A model generated the notes under the pieces. That model was given only the letters and a program-made list of their open reading frames with translations, made no database searches and was not told the DNA's origin. Below, in pieces: positions 1 to 8,784 of a stretch of 38,592 bases of DNA (positions within the stretch are counted from its first letter, which is position 1; every line of letters starts with the position of its first letter). Source of the DNA: JAFMKE01 sp964655225 (GTDB lineage Bacteria; Bacteroidota; Bacteroidia; Chitinophagales; UBA8649); NCBI GenBank assembly GCA_964655225.1, contig CAZZMB010000021.1, positions 1 through 38,592 of the forward strand. Direction: 5' to 3'. A program made the translations under genes and the position numbers.

Positions 1-9
1 TTTCATGGT

Positions 10-696
10 TTAAAAATTTGGACGCAAGCTTGAATTAGCATAGAAATCAATTATTATGTTGGCCACATCATCCACATCATCAGTAAGATGAATGAGCTCA
101 AGATCTTGGGTGCTAATCGTTTTATATTTTTCCGACATAGTGCTCTTTATCCACGCTAACATTCCTCCCCAAAACTCTTTACCCATTAATATGATGGGTA
201 CGCGGTCAATTTTTTTGGTTTGAACTAAGGTTAAAGTTTCAAAGAGTTCGTCCATTGTTCCAAAACCTCCTGGAAGTAAGACAAAAGCTTGCGCATATTT
301 AACAAACATGACTTTTCTTGCAAAGAAATAATTAAACATTATATTTTTATCATGATCAATGTATTGATTAGAAAACTGTTCGAAAGGTAAATCGATATTT
401 AACCCAACAGATTTTCCTCCTGCATTTTGGGCGCCACGATTGCCTGCCTCCATAATTCCTGGACCCCCTCCTGTGATAATCCCATAACCTTCCCCCACCA
501 ATCGTTCGGCTACCTTAACCGCCATTTCATAATATTTATCCTCAACTTTCGTCCTTGCAGAACCATAGATAGAAATGCATGGGCCAATCTCTTCCATACG
601 ATCAAAGCCCTCTACAAATTCACTCATTACTTTGAACATGGTCCAACTGGATTTCGCTTGAACTTCGGTCCAACTTTTTACTGGTTTATTCGTCAT
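10..696 (-). CDS. LOG-family (TIGR00730) nucleotide-binding protein
   Basis: 228-residue protein of the LOG/lysine-decarboxylase-like Rossmann family. Characterised members hydrolyse nucleoside 5'-monophosphates (cytokinin riboside monophosphates in plants, AMP and similar in bacteria) to free base and ribose 5-phosphate. The hallmark PGGFGT motif lies at residues 142-147 with the catalytic Glu at 150. A nucleotide-binding GGGPGIMEA loop lies at 76-84 and the conserved Arg-Lys pair at 127-128. No signal peptide is present, so it should be cytosolic. It is the last gene of a minus-strand operon, starting 3 nt after the symporter stop. Family assignment is firm; the true substrate cannot be read from sequence, and the old annotation 'lysine decarboxylase' should not be used. 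Confidence 0.92.
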   Translation of the reverse strand: MTNKPVKSWTEVQAKSSWTMFKVMSEFVEGFDRMEEIGPCISIYGSARTKVEDKYYEMAVKVAERLVGEGYGIITGGGPGIMEAGNRGAQNAGGKSVGLNIDLPFEQFSNQYIDHDKNIMFNYFFARKVMFVKYAQAFVLLPGGFGTMDELFETLTLVQTKKIDRVPIILMGKEFWGGMLAWIKSTMSEKYKTISTQDLELIHLTDDVDDVANIIIDFYANSSLRPNF

Positions 697-699
697 TTG

Positions 700-2154
700 T
701 TAATCTAATTTTTTGTTAAACTGTGTAATAGCCAAAAGGCCAAGAAAAGTAAGTCCACCGTTAAGTAGGAGCAATTCATACCCAAAAGTATACCCTATAA
801 GATCAGGAGAATATGCTGAAGCCAGATAAGTCAATACCGGAGAAACCAGGCATACCATAGGGATGAATTTATCGCGCACCCTAAATTTAGTAAACAATCC
901 AAATATGAACAAACCTAATAATGGACCATAAGTATACCCCGCAAATCTAAAAATATTAGAAATTACACTCTCATCCCCTAAGCTATCAAACAAGCAAACC
1001 ACCAGTATAATAATCAGTGAAAAAGCGACATGTACTTTTAGGCGGGTCGCTTTATCTGTAGATTTTTCTTGTTTATGCATGCCTAAGAAATCGACACAAA
1101 AGGCAGTTGTCAATGAAGTGAGTGCTGAATCTGCACTAGAGTATGCTGCTGCAATTAAACCCAATAAAAAAATAATTCCTACTGTTACTGGAAAATGATT
1201 CAAGGCAATCTCTGGAAATAGGTAATCTGCTCTAGCTGGGAGAACAATTCCCTTGCTATTGGCGTAAATAAAAAGAAATGCGCCTAAGCACAGAAATAAA
1301 AAATTGATGGGTATGAGCATAACGCTCATACTGAATATATTTTTTTGGGCTTCTTTCACATTCTTACAAGTCAAGTTCTTTTGCATCATATCTTGATCTA
1401 AACCAGTCATGACCAAAGCAATCAATGCTCCACTAAAAAATTGTTTGAAAAGATGTTGCTTGCTTTCTGCGAAGTTTTCTAAAAAAATGACTTTCGTGTA
1501 TCCTAGTGATGCTGCTTGATCCCAAATACTTTCAAAGGAAAGATTTAAATCTTTCATGATATAGTAGGTAGCAAAAATCAATGCAAAAATCATAAAGGAG
1601 GTTTGCAAAGTATCTGTCACCACGATGGTTTTAATCCCCCCCTGAAAGGTGTAAACCCAAATAAGAGTTACTGTTATTATTGTTGTGAAAATGAAGGGTA
1701 TGTCATAATGCGCAAATAAAAAGTAATGCAATACGCCTGCTACCAAAAAAAGTCTGAATGCAGCGCCAATAATTCTACTTAACAAAAAGAAAGCTGAACC
1801 TGTGCGATGTGCGGCTGTGCCAAAACGAGTTTCCAAATATTGGTAAATTGAAACTAGATTAAGTTTATAATACATCGGTAACAGCACTAAAGCAATGAAA
1901 GTATAACCTAACAAATACCCGACTACCATTTGCATATAAGCGAAAGAATTGCCTTCTACTTGTCCGGGCACCGAAAGGAAGGTCACCCCCGAAAGTGAAG
2001 CTCCAATCATCCCAAATGCCACCAAATACCATCTTGATTCTTTGTTTCCCGAAAAGAAAGCTGCATTATCTGCTCTGCCTTTAGTGAGCTGCGCTATCCC
2101 CATAAGGAAAAGGAAGTACGCGCAAATAGTTATAACGATTACAAGTGGAGTCAT
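700..2154 (-). CDS. Sodium:solute symporter (SSS family)
   Basis: 484-residue polytopic inner-membrane protein with about 13 hydrophobic segments. It resembles the sodium/solute symporter family (LeuT fold). The conserved GGIKTIVVTD stretch (residues about 172-181), followed by Gln, corresponds to the family signature region. The N-terminal membrane segment starts almost at the initiator Met, as is usual for Bacteroidota members. The substrate (sugar, amino acid, carboxylate or other) cannot be inferred. It begins 26 nt after the aspS stop and ends 3 nt before the LOG gene, so the three genes probably share a transcript. Sodium coupling is family knowledge, not shown by the sequence. Confidence 0.9.
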   Translation of the reverse strand: MTPLVIVITICAYFLFLMGIAQLTKGRADNAAFFSGNKESRWYLVAFGMIGASLSGVTFLSVPGQVEGNSFAYMQMVVGYLLGYTFIALVLLPMYYKLNLVSIYQYLETRFGTAAHRTGSAFFLLSRIIGAAFRLFLVAGVLHYFLFAHYDIPFIFTTIITVTLIWVYTFQGGIKTIVVTDTLQTSFMIFALIFATYYIMKDLNLSFESIWDQAASLGYTKVIFLENFAESKQHLFKQFFSGALIALVMTGLDQDMMQKNLTCKNVKEAQKNIFSMSVMLIPINFLFLCLGAFLFIYANSKGIVLPARADYLFPEIALNHFPVTVGIIFLLGLIAAAYSSADSALTSLTTAFCVDFLGMHKQEKSTDKATRLKVHVAFSLIIILVVCLFDSLGDESVISNIFRFAGYTYGPLLGLFIFGLFTKFRVRDKFIPMVCLVSPVLTYLASAYSPDLIGYTFGYELLLLNGGLTFLGLLAITQFNKKLD

Positions 2155-2180
2155 AATTTAGCTTGAATCATAAAATTACA

Positions 2181-3923
2181 CTATTTCAAATCAATCCCTA
2201 ACTCTTTAAGCTGTGCTGGATTTATAACACTTGGCGAGTCTATCATGACATCTCTTCCAGCATTGTTTTTGGGAAAGGCAATGAAATCTCTAATAGATTC
2301 TTGTCCACCCAATATAGCGACCAATCGGTCTAAGCCAAAAGCGAGTCCACCATGCGGAGGTGCACCATATTCAAATGCATCCATCAAGAACCCGAATTGC
2401 TCTCGTGCTTCTTGTGGAGTAAATCCTAAATGCTTAAACATTAGTGCTTGCGTTTCTTTATCATGAATTCTGATTGATCCGCCACCAATTTCGTTACCAT
2501 TTAAGACTAGGTCGTAAGCATTCGCTCTCACTGACCCTGGATCAGCGTCTAGTTTCGCCATATCTTCAATTTTTGGTGAAGTAAATGGATGATGCATAGC
2601 GTGAAATCTCTCCGTATCTTCATCCCACTCCAATAAAGGGAAATCTAGGACCCATAATGGAGCAAATTCGTCAGCTTTTCTCAGACCTAATCGTTCGGCC
2701 ATTTCCATGCGCAAAGCGCTTAGCTGCGCCCTTACTTTATTTATGTCGCCCGACAGCACAGCAATCAAATCTCCTGCTTTTGCACCTGTCCGTTCTGCCC
2801 ATTTTGCCAAATCATCTTGATCATAAAATTTATCTACTGAAGATTTATAACTACCGTCTTCATTACAACGCACGTAAACCATGCCAAGCGCCCCAACTTG
2901 CGGACGTCGCACCCAGTCAATCAACTTGTCAATTTCCTTTCGAGAATTAGTATTCCCCTCAGGTATTGCAATACCAACAACTAACTCGGCAGAATTAAAT
3001 ACCTTAAACTCTTTGTGCTGCGCAATATCATTTAATTCGCCAAACTCCATTCCAAATCGGATATCCGGTTTGTCATTCCCGTACTTTCTCATAGCATCGT
3101 CATAAGTCATTCGAGGAAATTCTTGCACGTCAACCGCTTTTAATTCCTTCAACAAATGGCGAGTTAAGCCTTCAAATACATTCAATATATCCTCTTGCTC
3201 GATGAAGGACATTTCACAGTCAATTTGCGTAAATTCTGGTTGTCTATCCGCTCGTAAATCCTCATCTCTGAAGCACTTTACAATTTGAAAATACTTGTCC
3301 ATGCCCGCTACCATCAGTAATTGCTTAAAAGTCTGAGGTGATTGCGGTAATGCATAGAATAAACCTTGATTCATTCGAGAAGGAACTATAAAATCTCGCG
3401 CACCTTCCGGAGTTGACTTAATTAAGTATGGTGTTTCAATTTCTACAAATTCTAATTGACTCAAGTATTTTCTGACTTCCAAGCTCACTTTATGCCTGAA
3501 GATTAAATTCTCTCGAACTTTGTCTCTTCGTATATCTAAGTACCGATATTTCATCCTTAATTCTTCTCCGCCGTCCGTGTTGTCGTCAATGGTGAAGGGA
3601 GGGGTCTTTGCGCTATTTAAAAGAAGGAGCTCAGCCACTTCAATCTCAATATCGCCCGTGGACATTCCGCTATTCTTACTGCTTCGCTCCCTTACCTTGC
3701 CTTTAATTTGTACTACACTTTCTCTACCTATTTTGCGCACCGCAGCGCACAATTCCTTGTCGGTATCCATATTAAAAACCAATTGTGTTTTGCCATATCG
3801 ATCTCTTAAATCCACAAAGGTCATTCCTCCCAAATCTCTAGATTTATGCAGCCAGCCTGCTAGACTAATTTCTTGTCCAATATGCCCTATTCTAAGTTCT
3901 CCGCAATGATGTGTTCTGTACAT
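2181..3923 (-). CDS. aspS: Aspartyl-tRNA synthetase
   Basis: 580-residue class IIb aminoacyl-tRNA synthetase that charges tRNA-Asp. An N-terminal OB-fold anticodon-binding domain occupies about residues 1-110. The class II catalytic core carries motif 2 around FRDEDLRADRQPEFTQID and motif 3 in GLAFGLDRLVAIL near the C-terminus, with the bacterial GAD insertion between them. The length is typical of bacterial AspRS. I chose the ATG at 3923 (MYRTHHCGEL), which aligns with the usual N-terminus. An in-frame TTG at 3947 overlaps the putative -7 promoter box and is unlikely. It is first in an operon with a symporter and a LOG-family gene. Whether the enzyme is discriminating or also charges tRNA-Asn was not determined. 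Confidence 0.97.
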   Translation of the reverse strand: MYRTHHCGELRIGHIGQEISLAGWLHKSRDLGGMTFVDLRDRYGKTQLVFNMDTDKELCAAVRKIGRESVVQIKGKVRERSSKNSGMSTGDIEIEVAELLLLNSAKTPPFTIDDNTDGGEELRMKYRYLDIRRDKVRENLIFRHKVSLEVRKYLSQLEFVEIETPYLIKSTPEGARDFIVPSRMNQGLFYALPQSPQTFKQLLMVAGMDKYFQIVKCFRDEDLRADRQPEFTQIDCEMSFIEQEDILNVFEGLTRHLLKELKAVDVQEFPRMTYDDAMRKYGNDKPDIRFGMEFGELNDIAQHKEFKVFNSAELVVGIAIPEGNTNSRKEIDKLIDWVRRPQVGALGMVYVRCNEDGSYKSSVDKFYDQDDLAKWAERTGAKAGDLIAVLSGDINKVRAQLSALRMEMAERLGLRKADEFAPLWVLDFPLLEWDEDTERFHAMHHPFTSPKIEDMAKLDADPGSVRANAYDLVLNGNEIGGGSIRIHDKETQALMFKHLGFTPQEAREQFGFLMDAFEYGAPPHGGLAFGLDRLVAILGGQESIRDFIAFPKNNAGRDVMIDSPSVINPAQLKELGIDLK

Positions 3924-3944
3924 GTTAAAGTTAAAATTTGACTT

Positions 3945-3952
3945 CAAAAATA
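3945..3952 (-). promoter_or_regulatory. -7 promoter box for aspS (TATTTTTG)
   Basis: The minus strand reads TATTTTTG, matching the Bacteroidota consensus TAnnTTTG, 21 nt upstream of the aspS ATG. No TTG lies at the -33 distance, so this is a half-match. It supports the ATG at 3923 over the upstream TTG. Confidence 0.5.
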
Positions 3953-4073
3953 GTTATCCTTTTGGATTAATTACCCCTTTATCCATAATTTAAGACAATA
4001 AAGCTACTAATTCGAAGTGTTTATGGTTTTAGATTAAATTTTATCAATAGTAATTTAATTACCGCGTTTTTTG

Positions 4074-4081
4074 TAATTTCG
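4074..4081 (+). promoter_or_regulatory. Possible -7 box for the PorP/SprF gene (TAATTTCG)
   Basis: TAATTTCG matches TAnnTTTG at all but one fixed position and ends 7 nt before the ATG at 4089. If used, the 5' leader would be almost absent. No -33 TTG is visible. Confidence 0.35.
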
Positions 4082-4088
4082 TTTTCTT

Positions 4089-5156
4089 ATGAAAAAACTC
4101 CTTACGCTATTTTGCCTCTGTTTAACTGTATTTGCATCCCAAGCACAAGATCCGCATTTAACGCAGTTTTATACAGCACCCTTGCAGCTAAATCCAGCTT
4201 TGACAGGAGTTTTAAATGGTAATTATCGAGCAAGTTTTTTATACAGAAGTCAATGGGGAGAAGTCCTGCGGGATGAATCCACTAATCAATTCAGAACGAT
4301 GACAGCCGCTTTTGATTTTCGTATCCCGATTAAAAAGAACGCCTTAGGTATCGGTTTGGAGATGATGAACGACAAGGCTGCTGCTTCAAATTATGGTACA
4401 ACTAGAGTTGGGTTAGCCTTGAGTTATATGCAGAATCTGGATCAATGGGGGCGGCATTATCTATCCATTGGTTTACAAGCCGATATGATACAAAGAAGTT
4501 TTGGCATTGATAATTTACGCTTTGGAAATCAATGGAATGGGATTAATTATGATGCAACAATCATACAAGACAACCCGGCCTACTTAGCTCAACTCAATCA
4601 AAATTATACTTTTTTCGATGCGAGTGCTGGCCTTCTTTATTTTATGCGAGGAAAAAATAAAAGAACGACTGCCTATGGAGGGTTTAGTGCGCAGCACGTC
4701 AATCAACCGAATCAATCTTTAGGTATTGATGACGCTAAACTACCTATTAAATATTCCATTCATTCTGGAGTGAATTTCCCTGTTTCTAAGAACTTTGATC
4801 TACTCCCCAAGTTTTTGCTTCAGTTTCAAGGACAGAATGTTGAAACTTTATATGGTACAGATATTCGCTTTATTTTTGATGATAAAGACCCAAGTGGTAA
4901 TGCCTTCAGGTTTGGCGCATTATACCGAATGGTTGGTGGCTTAAACGCAAGCAATAACAATGGAATTAATAGTGAATCCATCTCCTTGCTTACCGGAGTC
5001 AATTTCCATGGTTTAGACATAGGTGTTGCCTATGACATCAATGTATCCCAGTTTACCAACGCAAGCTTTTCTAGAGGAGGTTTTGAGCTTGGCTTAAGCT
5101 ATGTTGGGGGTTGGGAAAAGCGAATAAATACAATGACAGCTTGTCCTAATTTCTAG
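4089..5156 (+). CDS. PorP/SprF family outer-membrane protein (type IX secretion-associated)
   Basis: 355-residue protein with a Sec signal peptide (about residues 1-19, ending SQAQ). The mature start QDPHLTQFYTAPLQLNPALTG is characteristic of the PorP/SprF family. These are outer-membrane beta-barrel proteins of Bacteroidota linked to the type IX secretion system and, for many paralogues, to surface anchoring or secretion of large partner adhesins. The body has alternating polar and aromatic strands and ends NF. It stands alone here, with no adjacent large type B sorting-domain protein or other T9SS component, so it is probably one of several paralogues rather than the core PorP. Family call is strong; specific role unknown. 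Confidence 0.9.
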   Translation: MKKLLTLFCLCLTVFASQAQDPHLTQFYTAPLQLNPALTGVLNGNYRASFLYRSQWGEVLRDESTNQFRTMTAAFDFRIPIKKNALGIGLEMMNDKAAASNYGTTRVGLALSYMQNLDQWGRHYLSIGLQADMIQRSFGIDNLRFGNQWNGINYDATIIQDNPAYLAQLNQNYTFFDASAGLLYFMRGKNKRTTAYGGFSAQHVNQPNQSLGIDDAKLPIKYSIHSGVNFPVSKNFDLLPKFLLQFQGQNVETLYGTDIRFIFDDKDPSGNAFRFGALYRMVGGLNASNNNGINSESISLLTGVNFHGLDIGVAYDINVSQFTNASFSRGGFELGLSYVGGWEKRINTMTACPNF

Positions 5157-5307
5157 CTTTAACTTTCTTTTTATTTCGATAGCGCAGTGAGCTCCTCTTT
5201 ATTTGGGTTGAGCAGCGATTACCGTAAATCACATTTTCAGTGTGTTGGCCGAAAATAAGCCTGATGCAGATAGTGAGCTGCAATCCAAATCTATGGTAGT
5301 CAGTTAT

Positions 5308-6528
5308 CTAGTACTTCACAAATAACATTTTCCCTTTTGCTGCCCGACTTGCTGGCAACCAAGATGCTATAAAACTGATAATAGTAATAAGGGTAAATGC
5401 CAGAAGGACATCAGGTGCTTCTAATTTTACTGGATACGCTTCAATTACAAACCCCCCATTCCCCCCGAGAGTAACAAAGCCAAACAACTGTTGCGCTCCT
5501 ACTATAAGGACCCCTAAAACAGCGCCAACCAAGGCTCCTATTAATGAACCAAATACCCCTTGATACATAAATACCTTGAATATAAACCCATCACTCGCCC
5601 CCATCGCTTTTAAAATAGAAATATCTAGTTTCTTCTCCATAGCTAGCATCGATAAAGCCCCGACTATCGTAAATGAAATAATTAATAAAACCAAAAATAG
5701 AATGGCAATCATGGCATATTTTTCGGCTTGCATAGCTTGATACAAGGATTTATTCTGCTGCACGCGGGTTGTGGTTTCAAATTCTGGTCCTAGAAGTTTA
5801 TTGATATTATTGATCACAGCTTTATCCTTAAAGCCCTCTTCTACTTTCAACTCGATACTTGACACCTCATTTTTAAATCCTTGTAAGTCACGTAAAAAGG
5901 CCAAAGAAGTAATGAGATAGGAATTATCAAACTCATTCTGAATACCGAATACGCCTCCGGGAAAAATTTGTGCGCTTGCAAACAACTGAGAGACATTGAT
6001 TGCGCTGGTTTTACCTTTTTTAGGTATGGCTATTGAAATGGGTTGATTGTTGCTGGCGTTTATATGATAATAAACACCTGCGCCCAATAAGGCAAAGTCC
6101 TGACCGTCGTGCTTTAATTCTGCTGAACCTTCGATTATATAGTCTGCAATAGTATTAACCGAATAAAACTGTTCATCATACGCCCTTACTTTTGCCACTG
6201 TTGATTTGCCATCAAAGCTCACGTATGCATTTTCTTCTAAAACCAATGCGTAGGTTTCAATGCCTTCAATGTTTTCTATTTTCTCAATAAAAACATCGTC
6301 TGCCTGAAATACTTTGCCCGCTGTCTTGTTAATTTCAATATCGGCATAAAAACTACCCTGCAATTGAATCACTAAATCCTCAAATCCGTTGAAAACCGAT
6401 AACAGGACAACCAAAACCATAGCTCCTAAGCCCATTCCTATCATGGAAATGTAGGAAATAATATTTATTGCATTCGTGCTTTTTGAAGAGAACAAGTAAC
6501 GTATGGCAATTGCAAAAGCAGTCTGCAT
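5308..6528 (-). CDS. ABC transporter permease, LolC/LolE (MacB/FtsX) type
   Basis: 406-residue inner-membrane protein. One membrane helix lies near the N-terminus (about residues 22-50). It is followed by a periplasmic MacB_PCD-like domain of about 220 residues and three C-terminal helices (about 272-300, 322-350, 375-398) of the FtsX-like permease domain. This four-helix layout is that of LolC/LolE, which extract lipoproteins from the inner membrane for delivery to the outer membrane. The start ATG overlaps the rbfA stop by one base (TAATG), so the two are translationally coupled. No LolD-type ATPase gene is adjacent. Role in lipoprotein export is inferred from family and layout. Confidence 0.88.
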   Translation of the reverse strand: MQTAFAIAIRYLFSSKSTNAINIISYISMIGMGLGAMVLVVLLSVFNGFEDLVIQLQGSFYADIEINKTAGKVFQADDVFIEKIENIEGIETYALVLEENAYVSFDGKSTVAKVRAYDEQFYSVNTIADYIIEGSAELKHDGQDFALLGAGVYYHINASNNQPISIAIPKKGKTSAINVSQLFASAQIFPGGVFGIQNEFDNSYLITSLAFLRDLQGFKNEVSSIELKVEEGFKDKAVINNINKLLGPEFETTTRVQQNKSLYQAMQAEKYAMIAILFLVLLIISFTIVGALSMLAMEKKLDISILKAMGASDGFIFKVFMYQGVFGSLIGALVGAVLGVLIVGAQQLFGFVTLGGNGGFVIEAYPVKLEAPDVLLAFTLITIISFIASWLPASRAAKGKMLFVKY

Positions 6529-6890
6529 TAATCCTTGCCCTCTTTATTTAATTTAATAAATAATTCGTTCATTTTTTGAGCATACTCTAAGGTGTCATCC
6601 AAGAAAAACTCTATTTCAGGCAACTTTCTTAAATGATGTTTAAGTTCTGCGCCCAATTTCCTCCTCCATTCATAGGAAGTTGTATTAAGCATGTCAACTA
6701 TCTCTTGTGGCACTGCTGCACCAAAAACACTTAGATAAAACTTAGCAGTTGCTAAATCTGGACTGGTCTTTACATTAGTAATACTCACTAATACCCCACT
6801 CCCCAGGTGTCCTCGAAGATCTTTCATAAAAATATCTCCCAAGGTTTGTTTGAGCAATGACGCCATTTTATGTTGTCTTCTATTTTCCAT
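6528..6890 (-). CDS. rbfA: Ribosome-binding factor A
   Basis: 120-residue KH-like protein that binds the 30S subunit and helps 16S rRNA 5'-end maturation and cold adaptation. The N-terminus MENRRQHKMASLLKQTLGDI and the central segment ending in DTLEYAQKMNELF are typical of the family, and the length is normal. The frame stays open upstream to 6989, but that extension is hydrophobic, unlike RbfA, and would cross the divergent promoter region and overlap the ABC exporter start, so I chose the ATG at 6890. It is followed with a one-base overlap by a LolC/E-like permease gene, a gene order I recall from other Bacteroidota (not checked here). Confidence 0.93.
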   Translation of the reverse strand: MENRRQHKMASLLKQTLGDIFMKDLRGHLGSGVLVSITNVKTSPDLATAKFYLSVFGAAVPQEIVDMLNTTSYEWRRKLGAELKHHLRKLPEIEFFLDDTLEYAQKMNELFIKLNKEGKD

Positions 6891-6909
6891 AAGTATAAAA
6901 TCTATGGCA

Positions 6910-6917
6910 CAAAAATA
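6910..6917 (-). promoter_or_regulatory. -7 promoter box for rbfA (TATTTTTG)
   Basis: The minus strand reads TATTTTTG, a full TAnnTTTG match, 19 nt before the rbfA ATG. It lies within the 73-nt divergent region shared with the ABC exporter promoter. No -33 TTG lies at normal spacing. Confidence 0.5.
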
Positions 6918-6947
6918 CGTTGGAATACAAACAAAGTGAAATATAAA

Positions 6948-6955
6948 TATCTTTG
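6948..6955 (+). promoter_or_regulatory. -7 promoter box for the ABC exporter (TATCTTTG)
   Basis: TATCTTTG is a full TAnnTTTG match, 8 nt before the ATG at 6964. A TTG at 6920-6922 is 25 nt upstream of the box, slightly wider than the 17-23 nt usually quoted. The leader would be very short. Confidence 0.5.
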
Positions 6956-6963
6956 CAGTACAA

Positions 6964-8784
6964 ATGAGGGAAATAAAGGCATTTAGCAAGTATCTTAAAA
7001 ATTACAAATTCAATATCGGTTTAAATGTCGTGTTCAACATTCTATATGTCATTTTTGGTGTGTTTTCATTGACTATAGTCATGCCATTTTTAGATATTAT
7101 TTTTCATCCTGACAAGGCGGTCAACCAAGCTCCCGAATTTGCTTTTAGTATTGATGCGCTTAAAGATTATCTCAACTACTTAGTCACATTACAAATAGAA
7201 CAATACAGTAGCAGAGAGGCGGGATTAATTTTCCTAGCAATTGCTATTACCACCGTCTTCTTTTTAAAGAACTTATTTCGCTTTTTAGCTCAATATTTTT
7301 TAGCACCCATTCGAAATGGCGTAGTTCGTGATATTCGTATTCAATTAAATAACAAGATGTTAAACCTTCCATTAAGCTATTATAATAAAAGTAAAAAGGG
7401 AGATTTAATAAGTTCTTTAACCGCAGATGTTATTGAGGTTGAACATGGTGTTCTAAATATTTTGGAGGTATTAGTTAAGGAACCGCTGACCATTACCATC
7501 TCATTAATTGTACTTTTCGCTATAAGCTATAAACTTACCCTATTTGTCTTTCTACTTATTCTAGTCATTGCTTTTATGATTGGGGCTTTAGGTAAATCAT
7601 TAAAGAAGCCTTCATTTGAAGGCCAACAAAAACTTGGACAGATAGCTTCCTTATATGATGAAACTATCAGTGGTATTCGCATTGTAAAAGCTTTCACGGC
7701 CGAAAAATATAGAATGCTGCAATTTGATAAAGAAAGCAACAACTTTTTTCATTTAATGAATCGGGTACTACGCAAGCGATTTTTATCTTCTCCACTTACG
7801 GAGTTTCTATCTATAGCTGTGTTTTCAAGCATCATTTGGTTTGGAGGAAATGAGGTTTTATCTGGAAATATTAAGGACTCGGTATTTGTAGTTTACCTGC
7901 TCATGTTTGCCTCTTTGATTGCGCCTGCAAAAAGTTTTTCTGGAGCATTCTATACCCTTCAAAAAGGACTGGGAGCTATGCAGCGTATAGATAAAATAAT
8001 GAATGCTCGTGATGAAATTTTAGAAATCGAAAAAGCTGAGGAAATAACTAATTTCAATACTGATATTGAGTTTGACAAAGTAAATTTTTCATACAACAAT
8101 TTTGATAATGAGCCGGTTGTTCATGAGGTAAGTCTGACCATAAAAAAGGGAAATATGATTGCGTTGGTTGGTCCTTCTGGGGCCGGCAAGTCTACCTTGG
8201 CTGATTTGTTGCCTCGATTCTATGACGTGAATACCGGTCAAATTAGAATTGATGGAAAAGATATTCGCAACTATAAAAAGAAAGATTTACGAAGTTTAAT
8301 GGGAGTTGTGACTCAAGAGGCGATACTTTTTAATGATACAATTACCAACAATATTGCATTTGGCTTTAATGCTACGCAAGCAGATATCATTGAGGCTGCG
8401 AAAATTGCTAACGCACATGAATTCATCATGCAAATGCCTAAAGCTTATGACACCGTAATAGGCGATAGGGGAATGAATCTAAGTGGTGGTCAGCGGCAAC
8501 GCTTGACTATAGCGCGAGCAATCCTTAAGAACCCGCCAATATTGATCCTTGACGAAGCCACGTCGGCACTAGACTCCGAGTCCGAAAAATTAGTGCAAGA
8601 AGCACTGAATAAATTGATGCGTAATCGAACATCTATTGTAATTGCCCATAGGCTATCCACCATCCAGTATGCCGATGAGATTGTGGTTATGGAAAAAGGA
8701 GCGATTGTCGAAAAAGGAAATCACATTAGTTTAATGGCTAAAAATGGCGTGTATAAAAAACTGGTTGAGCTACAGGCATTTTAG
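6964..8784 (+). CDS. ABC exporter, fused permease and ATPase (MsbA/lipid A exporter-like)
   Basis: 606-residue half-transporter. The N-terminal six-helix ABC exporter domain spans about residues 15-335. The nucleotide-binding domain follows, with Walker A GPSGAGKST (about 403-411), signature LSGGQRQR (about 505-512) and Walker B ILILDEATSALD with its Asp near 530. It should work as a homodimer in the inner membrane, exporting a lipid or hydrophobic substrate. MsbA-like lipid A flipping is the most likely role for an exporter of this length in a Gram-negative, but the sequence does not prove the substrate. It is divergent from rbfA. Its last 47 nt overlap the 3' end of the opposing secreted-protein gene. 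Confidence 0.9.
   Translation: MREIKAFSKYLKNYKFNIGLNVVFNILYVIFGVFSLTIVMPFLDIIFHPDKAVNQAPEFAFSIDALKDYLNYLVTLQIEQYSSREAGLIFLAIAITTVFFLKNLFRFLAQYFLAPIRNGVVRDIRIQLNNKMLNLPLSYYNKSKKGDLISSLTADVIEVEHGVLNILEVLVKEPLTITISLIVLFAISYKLTLFVFLLILVIAFMIGALGKSLKKPSFEGQQKLGQIASLYDETISGIRIVKAFTAEKYRMLQFDKESNNFFHLMNRVLRKRFLSSPLTEFLSIAVFSSIIWFGGNEVLSGNIKDSVFVVYLLMFASLIAPAKSFSGAFYTLQKGLGAMQRIDKIMNARDEILEIEKAEEITNFNTDIEFDKVNFSYNNFDNEPVVHEVSLTIKKGNMIALVGPSGAGKSTLADLLPRFYDVNTGQIRIDGKDIRNYKKKDLRSLMGVVTQEAILFNDTITNNIAFGFNATQADIIEAAKIANAHEFIMQMPKAYDTVIGDRGMNLSGGQRQRLTIARAILKNPPILILDEATSALDSESEKLVQEALNKLMRNRTSIVIAHRLSTIQYADEIVVMEKGAIVEKGNHISLMAKNGVYKKLVELQAF

Noticed and set aside
10..696. Calling the LOG-family gene a lysine decarboxylase
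   Set aside because: The PGGxGTxxE motif is that of nucleotide phosphoribohydrolases; the decarboxylase label is a historical misannotation.
3520..3909. 129-codon frame on the plus strand
   Set aside because: It is antisense to aspS, whose motifs are unmistakable; the peptide has no family features and lacks its own promoter.
5157..5307. Spacer between convergent PorP and permease genes searched for a terminator
   Set aside because: Only tiny stems such as CACA/TGTG and a repeated AGTGAGCT were seen; nothing beyond chance.
6891..6989. Upstream extension of rbfA adding 33 residues
   Set aside because: Hydrophobic extension unlike RbfA, crosses the divergent promoters and overlaps the ABC exporter start; the ATG at 6890 fits the family.
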